From contig NZ_BMVL01000009.1 in NCBI RefSeq assembly GCF_014650695.1, forward strand, positions 1-64,000: DNA of 64,000 nucleotides, in the 5' to 3' direction. The DNA comes from Streptomyces avidinii (GTDB lineage: Bacteria; Actinomycetota; Actinomycetes; Streptomycetales; Streptomycetaceae). The position numbers and the translations under genes were made by a program. Within the stretch, counting starts at the first letter, position 1. Each line of letters opens with the position of its first letter. Of the stretch, positions 16,519-24,549 are shown piece by piece. Under the pieces are notes generated by a model. It was not told the origin of the DNA. It was given only the letters and a program-made list of their open reading frames with translations, and did not search any database.

Positions 16519-17376
16519 TCACCCTTCGGCTTGCCGGTAAATGATGGTGGTACTGCCCACGACGATCCGCGAGCCGTCGCGGAGCGTAGCGCGGGTGGTG
16601 TGCTGCCCGTCCACCACGATGCCGTTGGTGGACCCGAGATCCTGGATCGTCGAGGGCGTTCCGGTCCGGATCTCACAGTGCCGGCGGGATACGCCGGGAT
16701 CGTCGATCCGCACGTCGGCTTCCGTGCTTCGGCCGAGTACGAGCGTGGGACGCGAGATCTGGTGGCGGGTGCCGTTGATCTCGATCCAGTGGCGCCGTGG
16801 GCCGCCCGAGTTCGCCACGGGGGCGACTCCGACGGGTCCGCCCGGAGCGGGCCGCCGCGCGCCGGGTCCGCCGGGAGGCGGGGCGCTGGGCATGGGCGGG
16901 GCGGCGACCGGCGGATAGCCGTAGCCGCCCTGCGGCTGGTTCTCCGGCGGGTAGCCGTAGCCGCCCTGGGGCGACGGCGGCCCTGCCTGCGGCTGGGAGG
17001 TGCTGGAGGCGAGGGTGCGACTGCGGACCCGGTAGAGCCCGGTGTCGAGGTCCTCGGCCTTCTCCAGGTTGACCTTGATGGGGCCCATGAAGCTGTAGCG
17101 CTGCTGCTTGGCGTAGTCGCGGACGAGGCCCGCGAGCTCGTCGCCGAGCTGACCCGAGTAGGGGCTCAGACGGTCGTAGTCACCGGCGCTGAGCTCCACG
17201 ATGAAGTCGTTGGGGACGACGGTCCGCTCGCGGTTCCAGATGGTGGCGTTGTTGTCGCACTCCCGCTGGAGGGCTCCGGCGATCTCCACCGGCTGGACCT
17301 CGGACTTGAACACCTTGGCGAAGGTGCCGTTCACCAGACCTTCGAGTCGCTGCTCGAACCGCTTCAGAACTCCCAT
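16519..17376 (-). CDS. fhaA: FhaA: DUF3662 and FHA-domain protein
   Basis: 285 aa from ATG 17376, after a strong GGAGGAGG site. Residues 1-120 form a DUF3662 domain (MGVLKRFEQRLEGLVNGTFA ... VPNDFIVELSAGDYDRL). A linker with two GGYGYPP repeats follows, then an FHA domain (LGRSTEADVRI, SRRHCEI, LGSTNGI). In mycobacteria FhaA binds phosphorylated pseudokinase MviN and regulates late peptidoglycan steps. It is the first gene of the minus-strand operon through pknB, so the operon promoter lies in 17377-17669. Confidence 0.95.
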   Translation of the reverse strand: MGVLKRFEQRLEGLVNGTFAKVFKSEVQPVEIAGALQRECDNNATIWNRERTVVPNDFIVELSAGDYDRLSPYSGQLGDELAGLVRDYAKQQRYSFMGPIKVNLEKAEDLDTGLYRVRSRTLASSTSQPQAGPPSPQGGYGYPPENQPQGGYGYPPVAAPPMPSAPPPGGPGARRPAPGGPVGVAPVANSGGPRRHWIEINGTRHQISRPTLVLGRSTEADVRIDDPGVSRRHCEIRTGTPSTIQDLGSTNGIVVDGQHTTRATLRDGSRIVVGSTTIIYRQAEG

Positions 17377-17461
17377 GGGGCACCTCCTCCGTCGCTGTCG
17401 CCCTGTACTGCTTACTGATCGTATCCACGCGTGGCGGATTCGGGTGGTTCCCCATCGCACC

Positions 17462-17487
17462 TGTGAGGACGAGTGTTGGTCCTCACA
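17462..17487. promoter_or_regulatory. 9-bp hairpin in the fhaA upstream region
   Basis: TGTGAGGAC (17462-17470) and GTCCTCACA (17479-17487) form a perfect stem with an 8-nt loop, 86 bp upstream of fhaA in the 293-bp gap before tRNA-Leu. It may be an operator for the fhaA-pknB operon or a leader hairpin. Nothing else recognisable is in this gap. Confidence 0.4.
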
Positions 17488-17669
17488 AGCGATCGTAGGG
17501 GCGCCCCAGGGACAGTGTCCCGCACCAGGAGCGGAGTGCGGGAGGGGCAGTCCGAACCGGGGTGCGCGGGCGCCGGGAAAGCGATGTGAATCCACCCCGT
17601 TCTCCGTGCTAATGTTTCGACGTCGCCAGGGGAACGGCCCGAAAGGGAAGATCCACTGGGGCGCCGCTC

Positions 17670-17752
17670 GGGCGAGTGGCGGAACGGCAGACGCGCTGGC
17701 TTCAGGTGCCAGTGTCCTTCGGGACGTGGGGGTTCAAATCCCCCCTCGCCCA
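17670..17752 (+). tRNA. tRNA-Leu (anticodon CAG)
   Basis: The acceptor stem is GGGCGAG (17670-17676) with CTCGCCC (17745-17751) and discriminator A17752; CCA is not encoded. The anticodon stem CTGGC/GCCAG holds the loop TTCAGGT with anticodon CAG at 17703-17705, which reads CUG, the dominant Leu codon in such genomes. A variable arm (TGTCCTTCGGGACG) marks it as a class II tRNA, and the T-loop GGTTCAAATCC is intact. Confidence 0.97.
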
Positions 17753-17949
17753 CATCGACGAAACGGTCGTCATCGCGAAAGCGGTGGCGGCCGTTTCGTG
17801 TTTCTCCCCACTCTCCGGATCTCCCCCGGTCTTTTCCGGTGCTTTCCGGCCAGGAGTGATCCAGGACACGTATGCGGTCGACTTTCGTCGTGGGGGGCGC
17901 GACGAAAGAGGGCGGTCGGGGCGCGGTGCGGGTGTCTAGGGTCGGGCGG

Positions 17950-19650
17950 GTGGATGCGAAGGCGAAGACGCGTGCCGGCTGGGACTGGCTGAAGGGCCCG
18001 GAGCCGTGGACCCGGCGGATGCTGGCGGGGGACCTGGCGCTCGGCGGCGTACTGGCCATACTCGGCCTGGGCGTCGAGGAGGTCAGCAACGCCTCCGGAC
18101 GGCGCATGCTGCTCGGAGCCGTGGCCGCGGTGGTGCTGACGCTGATGCGCCGCAGGCTGCCCGGGAGCGCGCTCGTGTTCGCCTCGGGCATGGTCACCTT
18201 CCTGCCCGGGGCCTTCTTCGTCCTGCCCCTCCTGGGCTGGTCGGCCGGGCGGAGGATCGTCGGGGTGGGCCGGGCGCTGGCCGCCTTCACGCTGGCCTTC
18301 GTGGCGGCGATCGGCTGCAGCGTGGTGGACCAGTGGTCGCAGATGCGGCCGCTGCTGGTGATCGTGTTCTCCACGCTGATGTTCCTGGCGACGACCGTGA
18401 TGCCGGGTCTGGCCAGCCGGTACTGGTCGCAGCGGCGCACCCTGCTGCGGGCCCTCCAGGAGCGCAACGGTCAATTGCTGCGCGAGCGGGCCATGGTCGC
18501 CGGGCAGGCGAGGCTGCGAGAGCGCCAGCGCATCGCCCAGGACATGCACGACAGCCTGGGTCACCAGCTGGCGCTGATCTCCGTGCACACCGGGGCACTG
18601 GAGGTGGACCCGCAGCTCACGGACCGCCAGCGCGAGGCGGTGGGGGTGCTGCGGCAGGCCTCGGTGGCCGCGATGCACGAGCTGCGCGAGGTCGTCGGCA
18701 TCCTGCGCGACGGAGTCGAGGCGCCCGCGCCCATGGAGGAGGCCCAGCCCGCGGCGCGCGGGGTGGCCGGCATCGCGGGGGTCGTGGAGGCGGCGCGGGG
18801 CTCGGGCACCGACGTACGGCTGACCACGGCGGGCCGGCCGAGGCCGCTGGTCGCGGCGTGCGACCACGCCGCGTACCGGATCGTTCAGGAGGCCCTGACG
18901 AACGCGTACAAGCACGCTCCGGGGGCGTCGATCTCGGTGGAGCTGCGGTTCGAGGACGACTCGCTGGTGGTGGAGATCGCCAACGGGCCGTCGCCCGGCC
19001 CGGCGGCCGACGAGGTGGTCTCGGGCGGGCAGGGCCTGACGGGGCTGCGAGAGCGGGCCCGGCTGGTCGGCGGGATGGTGCACGCGGGCCCCGCCGAGGG
19101 CGGCGGGTTCCGGGTGGCCGGGGTCCTGCCGTACGGGGCGGAGCCGGCCGGCGTGGTGGACGTGGCCGACGACTTCGGGCAGCAGGCGCAGGCGTACGCG
19201 CGCGGTCCGCTGCCGGGGCGCGGCGCCGAGCAGCCGATGGACTGGGGGGCGGTGGACCGGGAGCTCGCCGTTCGCATGCCCAGCCGCTCCGGTGGCGTCG
19301 CGGTGGGCTGCGGGATCGCGTTCGCGGCGGTGGTGCTGCTGGTGATCGTGTTCGGCGCCGGAGTGGTGCTGCTGCTGGACTCGGCGAGTGACGCGATGAT
19401 CGACCGGGACGAGTTCGACGCCGTGCACGTGGGCGAGTCGGAGCAGTCCGTACGCGACCGGCTGCCGACCGGGGAGAACTTCATGACCGCAGGGGCCGCC
19501 CGCAAGGGGCCGCCGAGGCCGCCGGGCTCCGACTGTCTTGCCCTGCTGGCCGAGAACCAGCCGAGCGCCCTGGGAACGGACCGGATCTTCCGGTTCTGCT
19601 TCCAGGACGGCAAGCTCGTGGAAAAGCAGGAGTACGAGGTCAAGCAGTAG
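17950..19650 (+). CDS. Two-component sensor histidine kinase with an exported C-terminal domain
   Basis: About 566 aa from GTG 17950; an in-frame GTG at 17926 is also possible. Four or five membrane helices lie in residues 15-155. A dimerisation/phosphoacceptor domain of the HisKA_3 type follows, with H200 in QDMHDSLGHQ, and then an ATPase domain (YRIVQEALTNAYKHAPG, GQGLTGLRERA). Unusually the protein continues through another membrane helix (about residues 455-480) into about 85 residues that begin 'VHVGESEQSVRDRLP' and contain two cysteines. That end resembles small SmpA/BamE-like exported domains. It is followed 9 bp later by its response regulator gene. Confidence 0.9.
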   Translation: MDAKAKTRAGWDWLKGPEPWTRRMLAGDLALGGVLAILGLGVEEVSNASGRRMLLGAVAAVVLTLMRRRLPGSALVFASGMVTFLPGAFFVLPLLGWSAGRRIVGVGRALAAFTLAFVAAIGCSVVDQWSQMRPLLVIVFSTLMFLATTVMPGLASRYWSQRRTLLRALQERNGQLLRERAMVAGQARLRERQRIAQDMHDSLGHQLALISVHTGALEVDPQLTDRQREAVGVLRQASVAAMHELREVVGILRDGVEAPAPMEEAQPAARGVAGIAGVVEAARGSGTDVRLTTAGRPRPLVAACDHAAYRIVQEALTNAYKHAPGASISVELRFEDDSLVVEIANGPSPGPAADEVVSGGQGLTGLRERARLVGGMVHAGPAEGGGFRVAGVLPYGAEPAGVVDVADDFGQQAQAYARGPLPGRGAEQPMDWGAVDRELAVRMPSRSGGVAVGCGIAFAAVVLLVIVFGAGVVLLLDSASDAMIDRDEFDAVHVGESEQSVRDRLPTGENFMTAGAARKGPPRPPGSDCLALLAENQPSALGTDRIFRFCFQDGKLVEKQEYEVKQ

Positions 19651-19659
19651 GAGCGCGGG

Positions 19660-20319
19660 GTGACAGCCGAAGTGATCAGAGTGGTGATCGCCGACGACGA
19701 GCCACTGATCCGGGCCGGGATCAGGATGATCCTGACCTCGGCGCCGGACATCGAGGTCGTCGCGGAGGCGGCCAACGGCAGGGAGGCGGTGGAGCTGGCC
19801 CGCTCGCACGCGCCCGATGTGGTGCTGCTCGACATCCAGATGCCGGTGATGGACGGGCTGACCGCGCTGGGCGAACTGCGGCGGGCAGCGGCGGAGGTGC
19901 GGGCGCTGATCCTGACCACCTTCGGGGAGAAGGAGAACGTGCTGCGGGCGCTGGGTGAGGGCGGTGCGGGATTCCTGCTGAAGGACTCGGCACCCGGCGA
20001 GCTCATCGGGGCGGTCCGGGCGGCGGCGGCCGGGGACGCGTACCTCTCGCCGGGGGCGACCCGGCACGTGGTGGATCAGCTCGCGTCCGGGAAGACCGCC
20101 GTGCGCGGTGAGGTGGCCCGGCGTCAGGTGGCGGAGCTGAGCGAGCGGGAGCGCGGTGTGCTGGCGCTGCTGGGTGAGGGGTTGTCCAACGCGGACGCGG
20201 GCCGGCGGCTGCACATGAGCGAGGCGACCGTGAAGACGTACGTGAGCCGGATTCTGGCGAAGCTGGACTGCGAGAACCGGGTGCAGGCGGCGCTGCTGGC
20301 CAGGGACGCCGGGCTGTAG
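19660..20319 (+). CDS. NarL/LuxR-type response regulator, partner of the preceding kinase
   Basis: 219 aa. The receiver domain has DDEP, the phosphorylated D58 in VVLLDIQMP, and K in FLLKDSAPGE. A LuxR-type helix-turn-helix occupies about residues 150-215 (LSERERGVLALLGEGLSN ... MSEATVKTYVSRIL). It starts at GTG 19660, nine bases after the kinase stop, so the pair forms one operon. Its targets are unknown. Confidence 0.93.
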   Translation: MTAEVIRVVIADDEPLIRAGIRMILTSAPDIEVVAEAANGREAVELARSHAPDVVLLDIQMPVMDGLTALGELRRAAAEVRALILTTFGEKENVLRALGEGGAGFLLKDSAPGELIGAVRAAAAGDAYLSPGATRHVVDQLASGKTAVRGEVARRQVAELSERERGVLALLGEGLSNADAGRRLHMSEATVKTYVSRILAKLDCENRVQAALLARDAGL

Positions 20320-20376
20320 ATACGGTCAGCGCGTTCGGACAGCGATCAATGAAGTGAACGGGTGGGGGCGGCGTCG

Positions 20377-21777
20377 ATGGCGGCGATAGCGGGTCAGCGG
20401 ATTCCGGACGTGGCGGGGTTCGCGCCGAGGGTGGCGGCCGACTCCCCGAAGGAGGCGGGCAAGGCGCTGCGCGCCCGCCTGCCGAGGACGGCGCACGCCG
20501 CCTTCACGGCGCCGGCCGACCGGCCGGACGCGGTGCGCGCGGTGGAGGAGTCCAACGCCGGGCGGGTCACCGGGCTCACTCCGATAAGGGTGGGCCGGAT
20601 GGCCGCGAACCCCTTCGCCTTCCTGCGCGGGGCGGCCGGACTGATGGCCCACGACCTGTCCGGTGGTCCGGTGACCGGGGTCGGCGCGCAGATCTGCGGC
20701 GACGCGCACGCAGCGAACTTCGGTCTGTACGGGGACGCGCGCGGGCGGCTCGTCATCGACCTCAACGACTTCGACGAGACCGTGTTCGGCCCGTGGGAAT
20801 GGGACGTGAAGCGGCTGGCGGCCTCGCTCGTGCTGGCCGGCCGGGTGGCGGGCGCGGACGAGGACACCTGCCGGGCGGCCGCGCTGGACTCGGTGGGCGC
20901 CTACCGGCGCACCATGCGGCTCCTGGCGAAGCTGCCCGCTCTCGACGCGTGGAACGCCATCGCCGACGAGGAACTGGTCTCGCACACCGACGCCCGCGAT
21001 CTGCTGGGCACGCTGGAGCGGGTCTCCGAGAAGGCCCGCAACAACACCTCCGCCCGGTTCGCCGCCAAGTCGACGCGGATAGGGCCCGACGGCGGCCGCC
21101 GCTTCGTCGACGCGCTGCCCGTACTGCGCCGGGTCGGGGACGGCGAGGCCGCGGCCGTGGCGGCCTCGCTGGGCCCCTACCTCCAGACGCTCCAGGGCGA
21201 CCGGCTGCCGCTGCTGGCCCGGTACGCGATCCAGGACGTGGCCTTCCGCGTGGTGGGCACCGGCAGCGTCGGCACCCGCTCGTACGTGGTCCTGCTGCTG
21301 GACCACCGGGGCGAACCGCTGGTGCTCCAGGTCAAGGAGGCCCGTCCCTCGGTGCTGCTGCCGCACCTGCCCGGGCTGGGCTTCGTGTCCGAGCCCGAGG
21401 AGCACGAGGGCCGCCGGGTGGTGGCCGGGCAGAAGCGGATGCAGGTGGTCTCGGACATCATGCTCGGCTGGACCACGGTGGAGGGCCGCCCCTTCCAGGT
21501 GCGGCAGTTCCGCAACCGCAAGGGCAGTGTGGATCCGGCGGCGCTGGCCGTGGACCAGATGGACGACTACGGGCGGATGACCGGCGCCCTGCTGGCCCGG
21601 GCGCACGCGCACAGCGTCGACCCGCGGCTGCTGGCCGGGTACTGCGGCAAGAACGACGAGCTGGACGTGGCGATGGCGGCCTTCGCCGTGGCCTACGCCG
21701 ACCGCACCGAGGCCGATCACGCCGATCTGGTGGCGGCCGTGCGGACCGGCCGGATCGCGGCGGAGATGGGGGTCTGA
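20377..21777 (+). CDS. DUF2252 family protein
   Basis: 466 aa from ATG 20377, preceded by GGGTGGGGG; GTG 20362 is an alternative start. The protein has the family's features: ICGDAHAANFGLYG, IDLNDFDETVFGPWEWDVKRLAASL and QVKEARPSVLLP. The 'GDxHxxN' and 'DxNDFD' elements resemble the catalytic loop and metal motif of aminoglycoside phosphotransferase/kinase-like folds, so small-molecule or protein phosphotransfer is possible. No substrate is known. No obvious operon partner. Confidence 0.85.
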   Translation: MAAIAGQRIPDVAGFAPRVAADSPKEAGKALRARLPRTAHAAFTAPADRPDAVRAVEESNAGRVTGLTPIRVGRMAANPFAFLRGAAGLMAHDLSGGPVTGVGAQICGDAHAANFGLYGDARGRLVIDLNDFDETVFGPWEWDVKRLAASLVLAGRVAGADEDTCRAAALDSVGAYRRTMRLLAKLPALDAWNAIADEELVSHTDARDLLGTLERVSEKARNNTSARFAAKSTRIGPDGGRRFVDALPVLRRVGDGEAAAVAASLGPYLQTLQGDRLPLLARYAIQDVAFRVVGTGSVGTRSYVVLLLDHRGEPLVLQVKEARPSVLLPHLPGLGFVSEPEEHEGRRVVAGQKRMQVVSDIMLGWTTVEGRPFQVRQFRNRKGSVDPAALAVDQMDDYGRMTGALLARAHAHSVDPRLLAGYCGKNDELDVAMAAFAVAYADRTEADHADLVAAVRTGRIAAEMGV

Positions 21778-21906
21778 CGGGGGTCCGCCCCTGTCCGGCC
21801 GGGCTCTGGACCGCTCTGGCCAGGCCCTGACCACCCTCTGACCAGGCTCTGGCCGGGGCCCCGTCGACCGTGTCGGAGCCGCTGCGGGCCGTGTCGCGGC
21901 GGGCGG

Positions 21907-21922
21907 TGTTTCACGTGAAACA
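21907..21922. other. parS: parS site (ParB binding)
   Basis: TGTTTCACGTGAAACA is a perfect 16-bp palindrome that contains the Streptomyces parS consensus GTTTCACGTGAAAC (21908-21921). It lies in the 177-bp gap before the J-domain gene, 33 bp from its start. ParB binding at clustered parS sites near oriC organises chromosome segregation in sporulating hyphae. Confidence 0.95.
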
Positions 21923-21954
21923 TCGCCCGCGCGGACGGGCCGTAGGCTGGCCGG

Positions 21955-22818
21955 GTGAGCGAGCAGACCGAGCAGCCTGAGCAGACAGTCCCCGGTGATT
22001 CCGGTGACTCCTCCGTCACCGGCGAGGAGCGCACCGAGGAGCGCCCCGAGGCGCGCCTGGAGCGGGCCGTACGAGCCGCCGAGCAGGCGCTGATCGAGTT
22101 CGAGATCGCGGTGGAGACCTTCCGGGTCGAGGTGGAGAACTTCTCCCGCCTGCACCACCAGAAGCTCGGCCCCATGTACACGAGGCTCGACGAGCTGGAC
22201 GCGCTGATCGCCGAGGCGAAGGCGTCCCGCAGCGGCGATCCCGATGACCTGCGGCGGGCGAAGGAAGCGCGCGCGCTGGTCATGCCGATGCCCGGGGTGG
22301 ACGAGCTGTTCCACGACTGGCTGGGCTCGGACGGGATCTCGGACGACGCCTCCGCGATGCTGACCGACCGGCCCGTGCGGCCGCCGGAGCGGGTGCGGCC
22401 CTCGGAGGAGGTGCGCCGCCTCTACCGCGAGCTGGTCCGTCAGGCCCACCCCGACCTCGCTCAGGAGGAGACCGAGCGCGAGCGGCGCGACGCGTTCATC
22501 GCGCGGGTCAATGCGGCCTACGGACGGGGCGACGAGCGGCTGCTGCGCGAGCTGGCCGAGGAGTGGGCGGCCGGACCGGCGCCCGAGGCCACGGCGCCGG
22601 GCGAGAGCGAGGAGCTGTACGCACGGCTGGAGTGGCTCGCACGCCGCAAGGAACTGCTTTCGCTCGTCGCCAAGGAGCTGGAGGAGAGCGCGATCGGCTC
22701 GATGCTGCGGATGGCGCCCGAGGACCCCGACCGGCTGCTGGAGGAGATCGCGGAGCAGCTGCTCGCCCAGGTTTCCGAGCGCGAGGCGGAGCTCGCCGAG
22801 GCGCTCGCCGCCGAGTGA
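21955..22818 (+). CDS. J-domain-like protein
   Basis: 287 aa from GTG 21955. The N-terminus is acidic and Gln/Glu-rich, followed by long helices likely to form coiled coils (RLERAVRAAEQALIEFEIAVETF). A J-domain-like segment near residues 150-195 contains LYRELVRQAHPDLAQEE, with the HPD tripeptide that stimulates DnaK-type ATPases, then 'FIARVNAAYGRGD'. The C-terminus is again helical. There is no Gly/Phe or zinc region, so it is not a classical DnaJ. Partner unknown. Confidence 0.75.
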   Translation: MSEQTEQPEQTVPGDSGDSSVTGEERTEERPEARLERAVRAAEQALIEFEIAVETFRVEVENFSRLHHQKLGPMYTRLDELDALIAEAKASRSGDPDDLRRAKEARALVMPMPGVDELFHDWLGSDGISDDASAMLTDRPVRPPERVRPSEEVRRLYRELVRQAHPDLAQEETERERRDAFIARVNAAYGRGDERLLRELAEEWAAGPAPEATAPGESEELYARLEWLARRKELLSLVAKELEESAIGSMLRMAPEDPDRLLEEIAEQLLAQVSEREAELAEALAAE

Positions 22819-22887
22819 GCCCGGTCTGTCCGTACCGGGTGGTCGGATAGGTTGTCAGCAGATCCGTGAAGAGAGAAGGCGACAGCT

Positions 22888-23232
22888 ATGAACTTCGGAC
22901 CGCTTCCCTCGGTGGGCGCCGCCGCGGTGCCCTCCGAAGGCTTTGTCCTCGACGTCCGTGAGGACGACGAATGGGCGGCCGGCCACGTCGAGGGTGCCCT
23001 GCACATCCCGATGAGCGACTTCGTGGCCCGCTTCGGTGAGCTGACCGAAGCCGTGGAGGACGGCCGCCGCGTGTACGTGATGTGCCGGGTCGGCGGGCGT
23101 TCCGCGCAGGTCACCCAGTACCTGGTGCGCCAGGAGATCGACGCCGTGAACGTCGACGGCGGGATGCAGGCCTGGGACGGTGCCGGGCGCCCGATGGTGA
23201 CGGACCACGGAAAGCCGGCCTTCGTCCTCTAG
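22888..23232 (+). CDS. Rhodanese-like domain protein
   Basis: 114 aa, a single rhodanese domain. It has LDVREDDEWAAGHVEGALHI and the active-site loop CRVGGRS. The Cys can carry a persulfide or, in some members, other thiol chemistry. It has no signal peptide and ends 11 bp from the convergent acyl-CoA dehydrogenase stop. Confidence 0.9.
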   Translation: MNFGPLPSVGAAAVPSEGFVLDVREDDEWAAGHVEGALHIPMSDFVARFGELTEAVEDGRRVYVMCRVGGRSAQVTQYLVRQEIDAVNVDGGMQAWDGAGRPMVTDHGKPAFVL

Positions 23233-23243
23233 CCTGCTCCGGC

Positions 23244-24386
23244 TCAGGCGAGGGGGTGGGCGGCCAGTAGGTCGCCCAGCGCCTCCTCGTGAGCGGCGGC
23301 CGGGCCCAGCTGGAGCTCCAGCTGCTTGGCCCAGGCGTGGTAGCGGTGCAGCGGGTAGTCGGTGTCGGCGCCGAAGCCGCCGTGCAGGTGCTGTGCGGTC
23401 TGCACGACCCGGCGTACGCCCTCCGAGGCCCAGATCTTGGCGACCGCGACGTCACCGGAGCTCGGCAGGGGACCACCGGCGCCGCCGGTCGCGGCATCGA
23501 GCCGCCAGGCGGCCTGCCACAGGGTGACCTCCATGGCGCGCAGGTCGATGTACCGGTCGGCGGCCTGGACGGCGACGGCCTGGAACGTGGCCACCGGGAA
23601 GCCGAACTGCTCGCGCTTGGCGGTGTACTGACTGGTCATGGTGAGGACGTTCTCGCCGAGTCCGAGCGCCTGCGCGCAGGTGCCGGTGGCGAGGAGCTGA
23701 CGCAGCCGCTCCCAGGCCCCCGGGGTCTCGATGAGGTGGGTCCCGGCCACCCGTACGCCGTCGAGAGCGAGTTCGGCGAGCCGTTCCCCGCTGGTGGAGA
23801 CCTGTTCGGCGAGGGCCAGTCCCTCGGCGGTGCGCGGGACCAGCGCGAGGACGGCATCTCCCTCGCCCGTGTGGGCGGGTACGGCGATCCAGTTTGCGCC
23901 GTGCGCCCACGGGACGGCGGTCTGTGTGCCCTCCAGGATCCACTCGTCGCCGTCGCGGCGGGCGACGACGGCCAGTTCGGCCGGGTCGTGGCCGGAGCGC
24001 CCGTGGGCGGCGGCGGTGAGCACGAGCGTGCCGCGCCCGGCGCCGGGCAGCAGGGCGGCCGCCAGTTCGGGACTGCCGTGGGCCTGTACGGCCATGGCGG
24101 TGGCGCAGTGTTCCAGGAGCGGGACCCGTGCCAGCACCCTGGCGGCCTCACGGAGCACCAGGCACAGGGCGATGGCGTCCAGGCCCGCTCCCCCGTGCTC
24201 CTCGGCGAGGACCAGGCTGAGCAGGTCCGACCCGGCGAGCTTGGCCCACAGCGGGCGGTCGAAGTCGTCGGCGACGGCTCCCGGGGTCAGCGCGGGGCTG
24301 GGCACGCTGTCGGCCGCGACATCCGCGAAGACGGCCCGGGCCGCTTCGACGGCGGCCTGCTGCTCCTCGGTGAAGGTGAAGTCCAC
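23244..24386 (-). CDS. Acyl-CoA dehydrogenase family protein
   Basis: 380 aa, the normal length. It has the N-terminal helical domain (FTFTEEQQAAVEAAR), a middle beta domain and a C-terminal helical domain. The end HLHGGFGADTDYPLHRYHAWAKQ is typical of the actinobacterial FadE enzymes that work on sterol or other bulky acyl-CoA side chains, often as heteromers. The FAD-contacting TKREQFGFPVATFQAV is present. I cannot see a clear catalytic Glu at the usual site, so it may be the partner or non-catalytic chain. It is separated from the upstream paa operon by a strong terminator and has its own upstream palindrome. Confidence 0.85.
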   Translation of the reverse strand: MDFTFTEEQQAAVEAARAVFADVAADSVPSPALTPGAVADDFDRPLWAKLAGSDLLSLVLAEEHGGAGLDAIALCLVLREAARVLARVPLLEHCATAMAVQAHGSPELAAALLPGAGRGTLVLTAAAHGRSGHDPAELAVVARRDGDEWILEGTQTAVPWAHGANWIAVPAHTGEGDAVLALVPRTAEGLALAEQVSTSGERLAELALDGVRVAGTHLIETPGAWERLRQLLATGTCAQALGLGENVLTMTSQYTAKREQFGFPVATFQAVAVQAADRYIDLRAMEVTLWQAAWRLDAATGGAGGPLPSSGDVAVAKIWASEGVRRVVQTAQHLHGGFGADTDYPLHRYHAWAKQLELQLGPAAAHEEALGDLLAAHPLA

Positions 24387-24444
24387 TGCCTGTCCTCCCG
24401 CACGTTCGGGTCTGACGGTGTCGCGTCTGACGGTGCGTCAAGAT

Positions 24445-24456
24445 AGAACAGGTTCT
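24445..24456. promoter_or_regulatory. Palindromic operator candidate (AGAACAGGTTCT), KstR-like
   Basis: AGAAC-AG-GTTCT lies 59 bp upstream of the acyl-CoA dehydrogenase start. With flanks (TAGAACAGGTTCTT) it is close to the 'TnnAACnnGTTnnA' pattern of TetR-family KstR regulators of lipid and sterol catabolism in actinobacteria. No KstR gene is in the window, so this is inference. Confidence 0.4.
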
Positions 24457-24497
24457 TGAAAATGGACAGGCCTTGAAAAGCGACAGGGCGTGAAAAG

Positions 24498-24531
24498 GGT
24501 CGGGCCCCTGTCGTGGGACAGGGGCCCGACC
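24498..24531. terminator. Terminator of the paaABCDE operon
   Basis: GGTCGGGCCCCTGTC (24498-24512) and GACAGGGGCCCGACC (24517-24531) form a perfect 15-bp stem with a 4-nt loop, 18 bp after the paaE stop on the minus strand. Confidence 0.88.
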
Positions 24532-24549
24532 GCAGGGACGTCGTTCCGC

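Noticed and set aside
17676..17752. tRNA-Leu 3' end as an integration (att) site with an element beside it
   Set aside because: The flanking genes are the conserved two-component pair and fhaA; no integrase and no repeated tRNA end were seen within the window.
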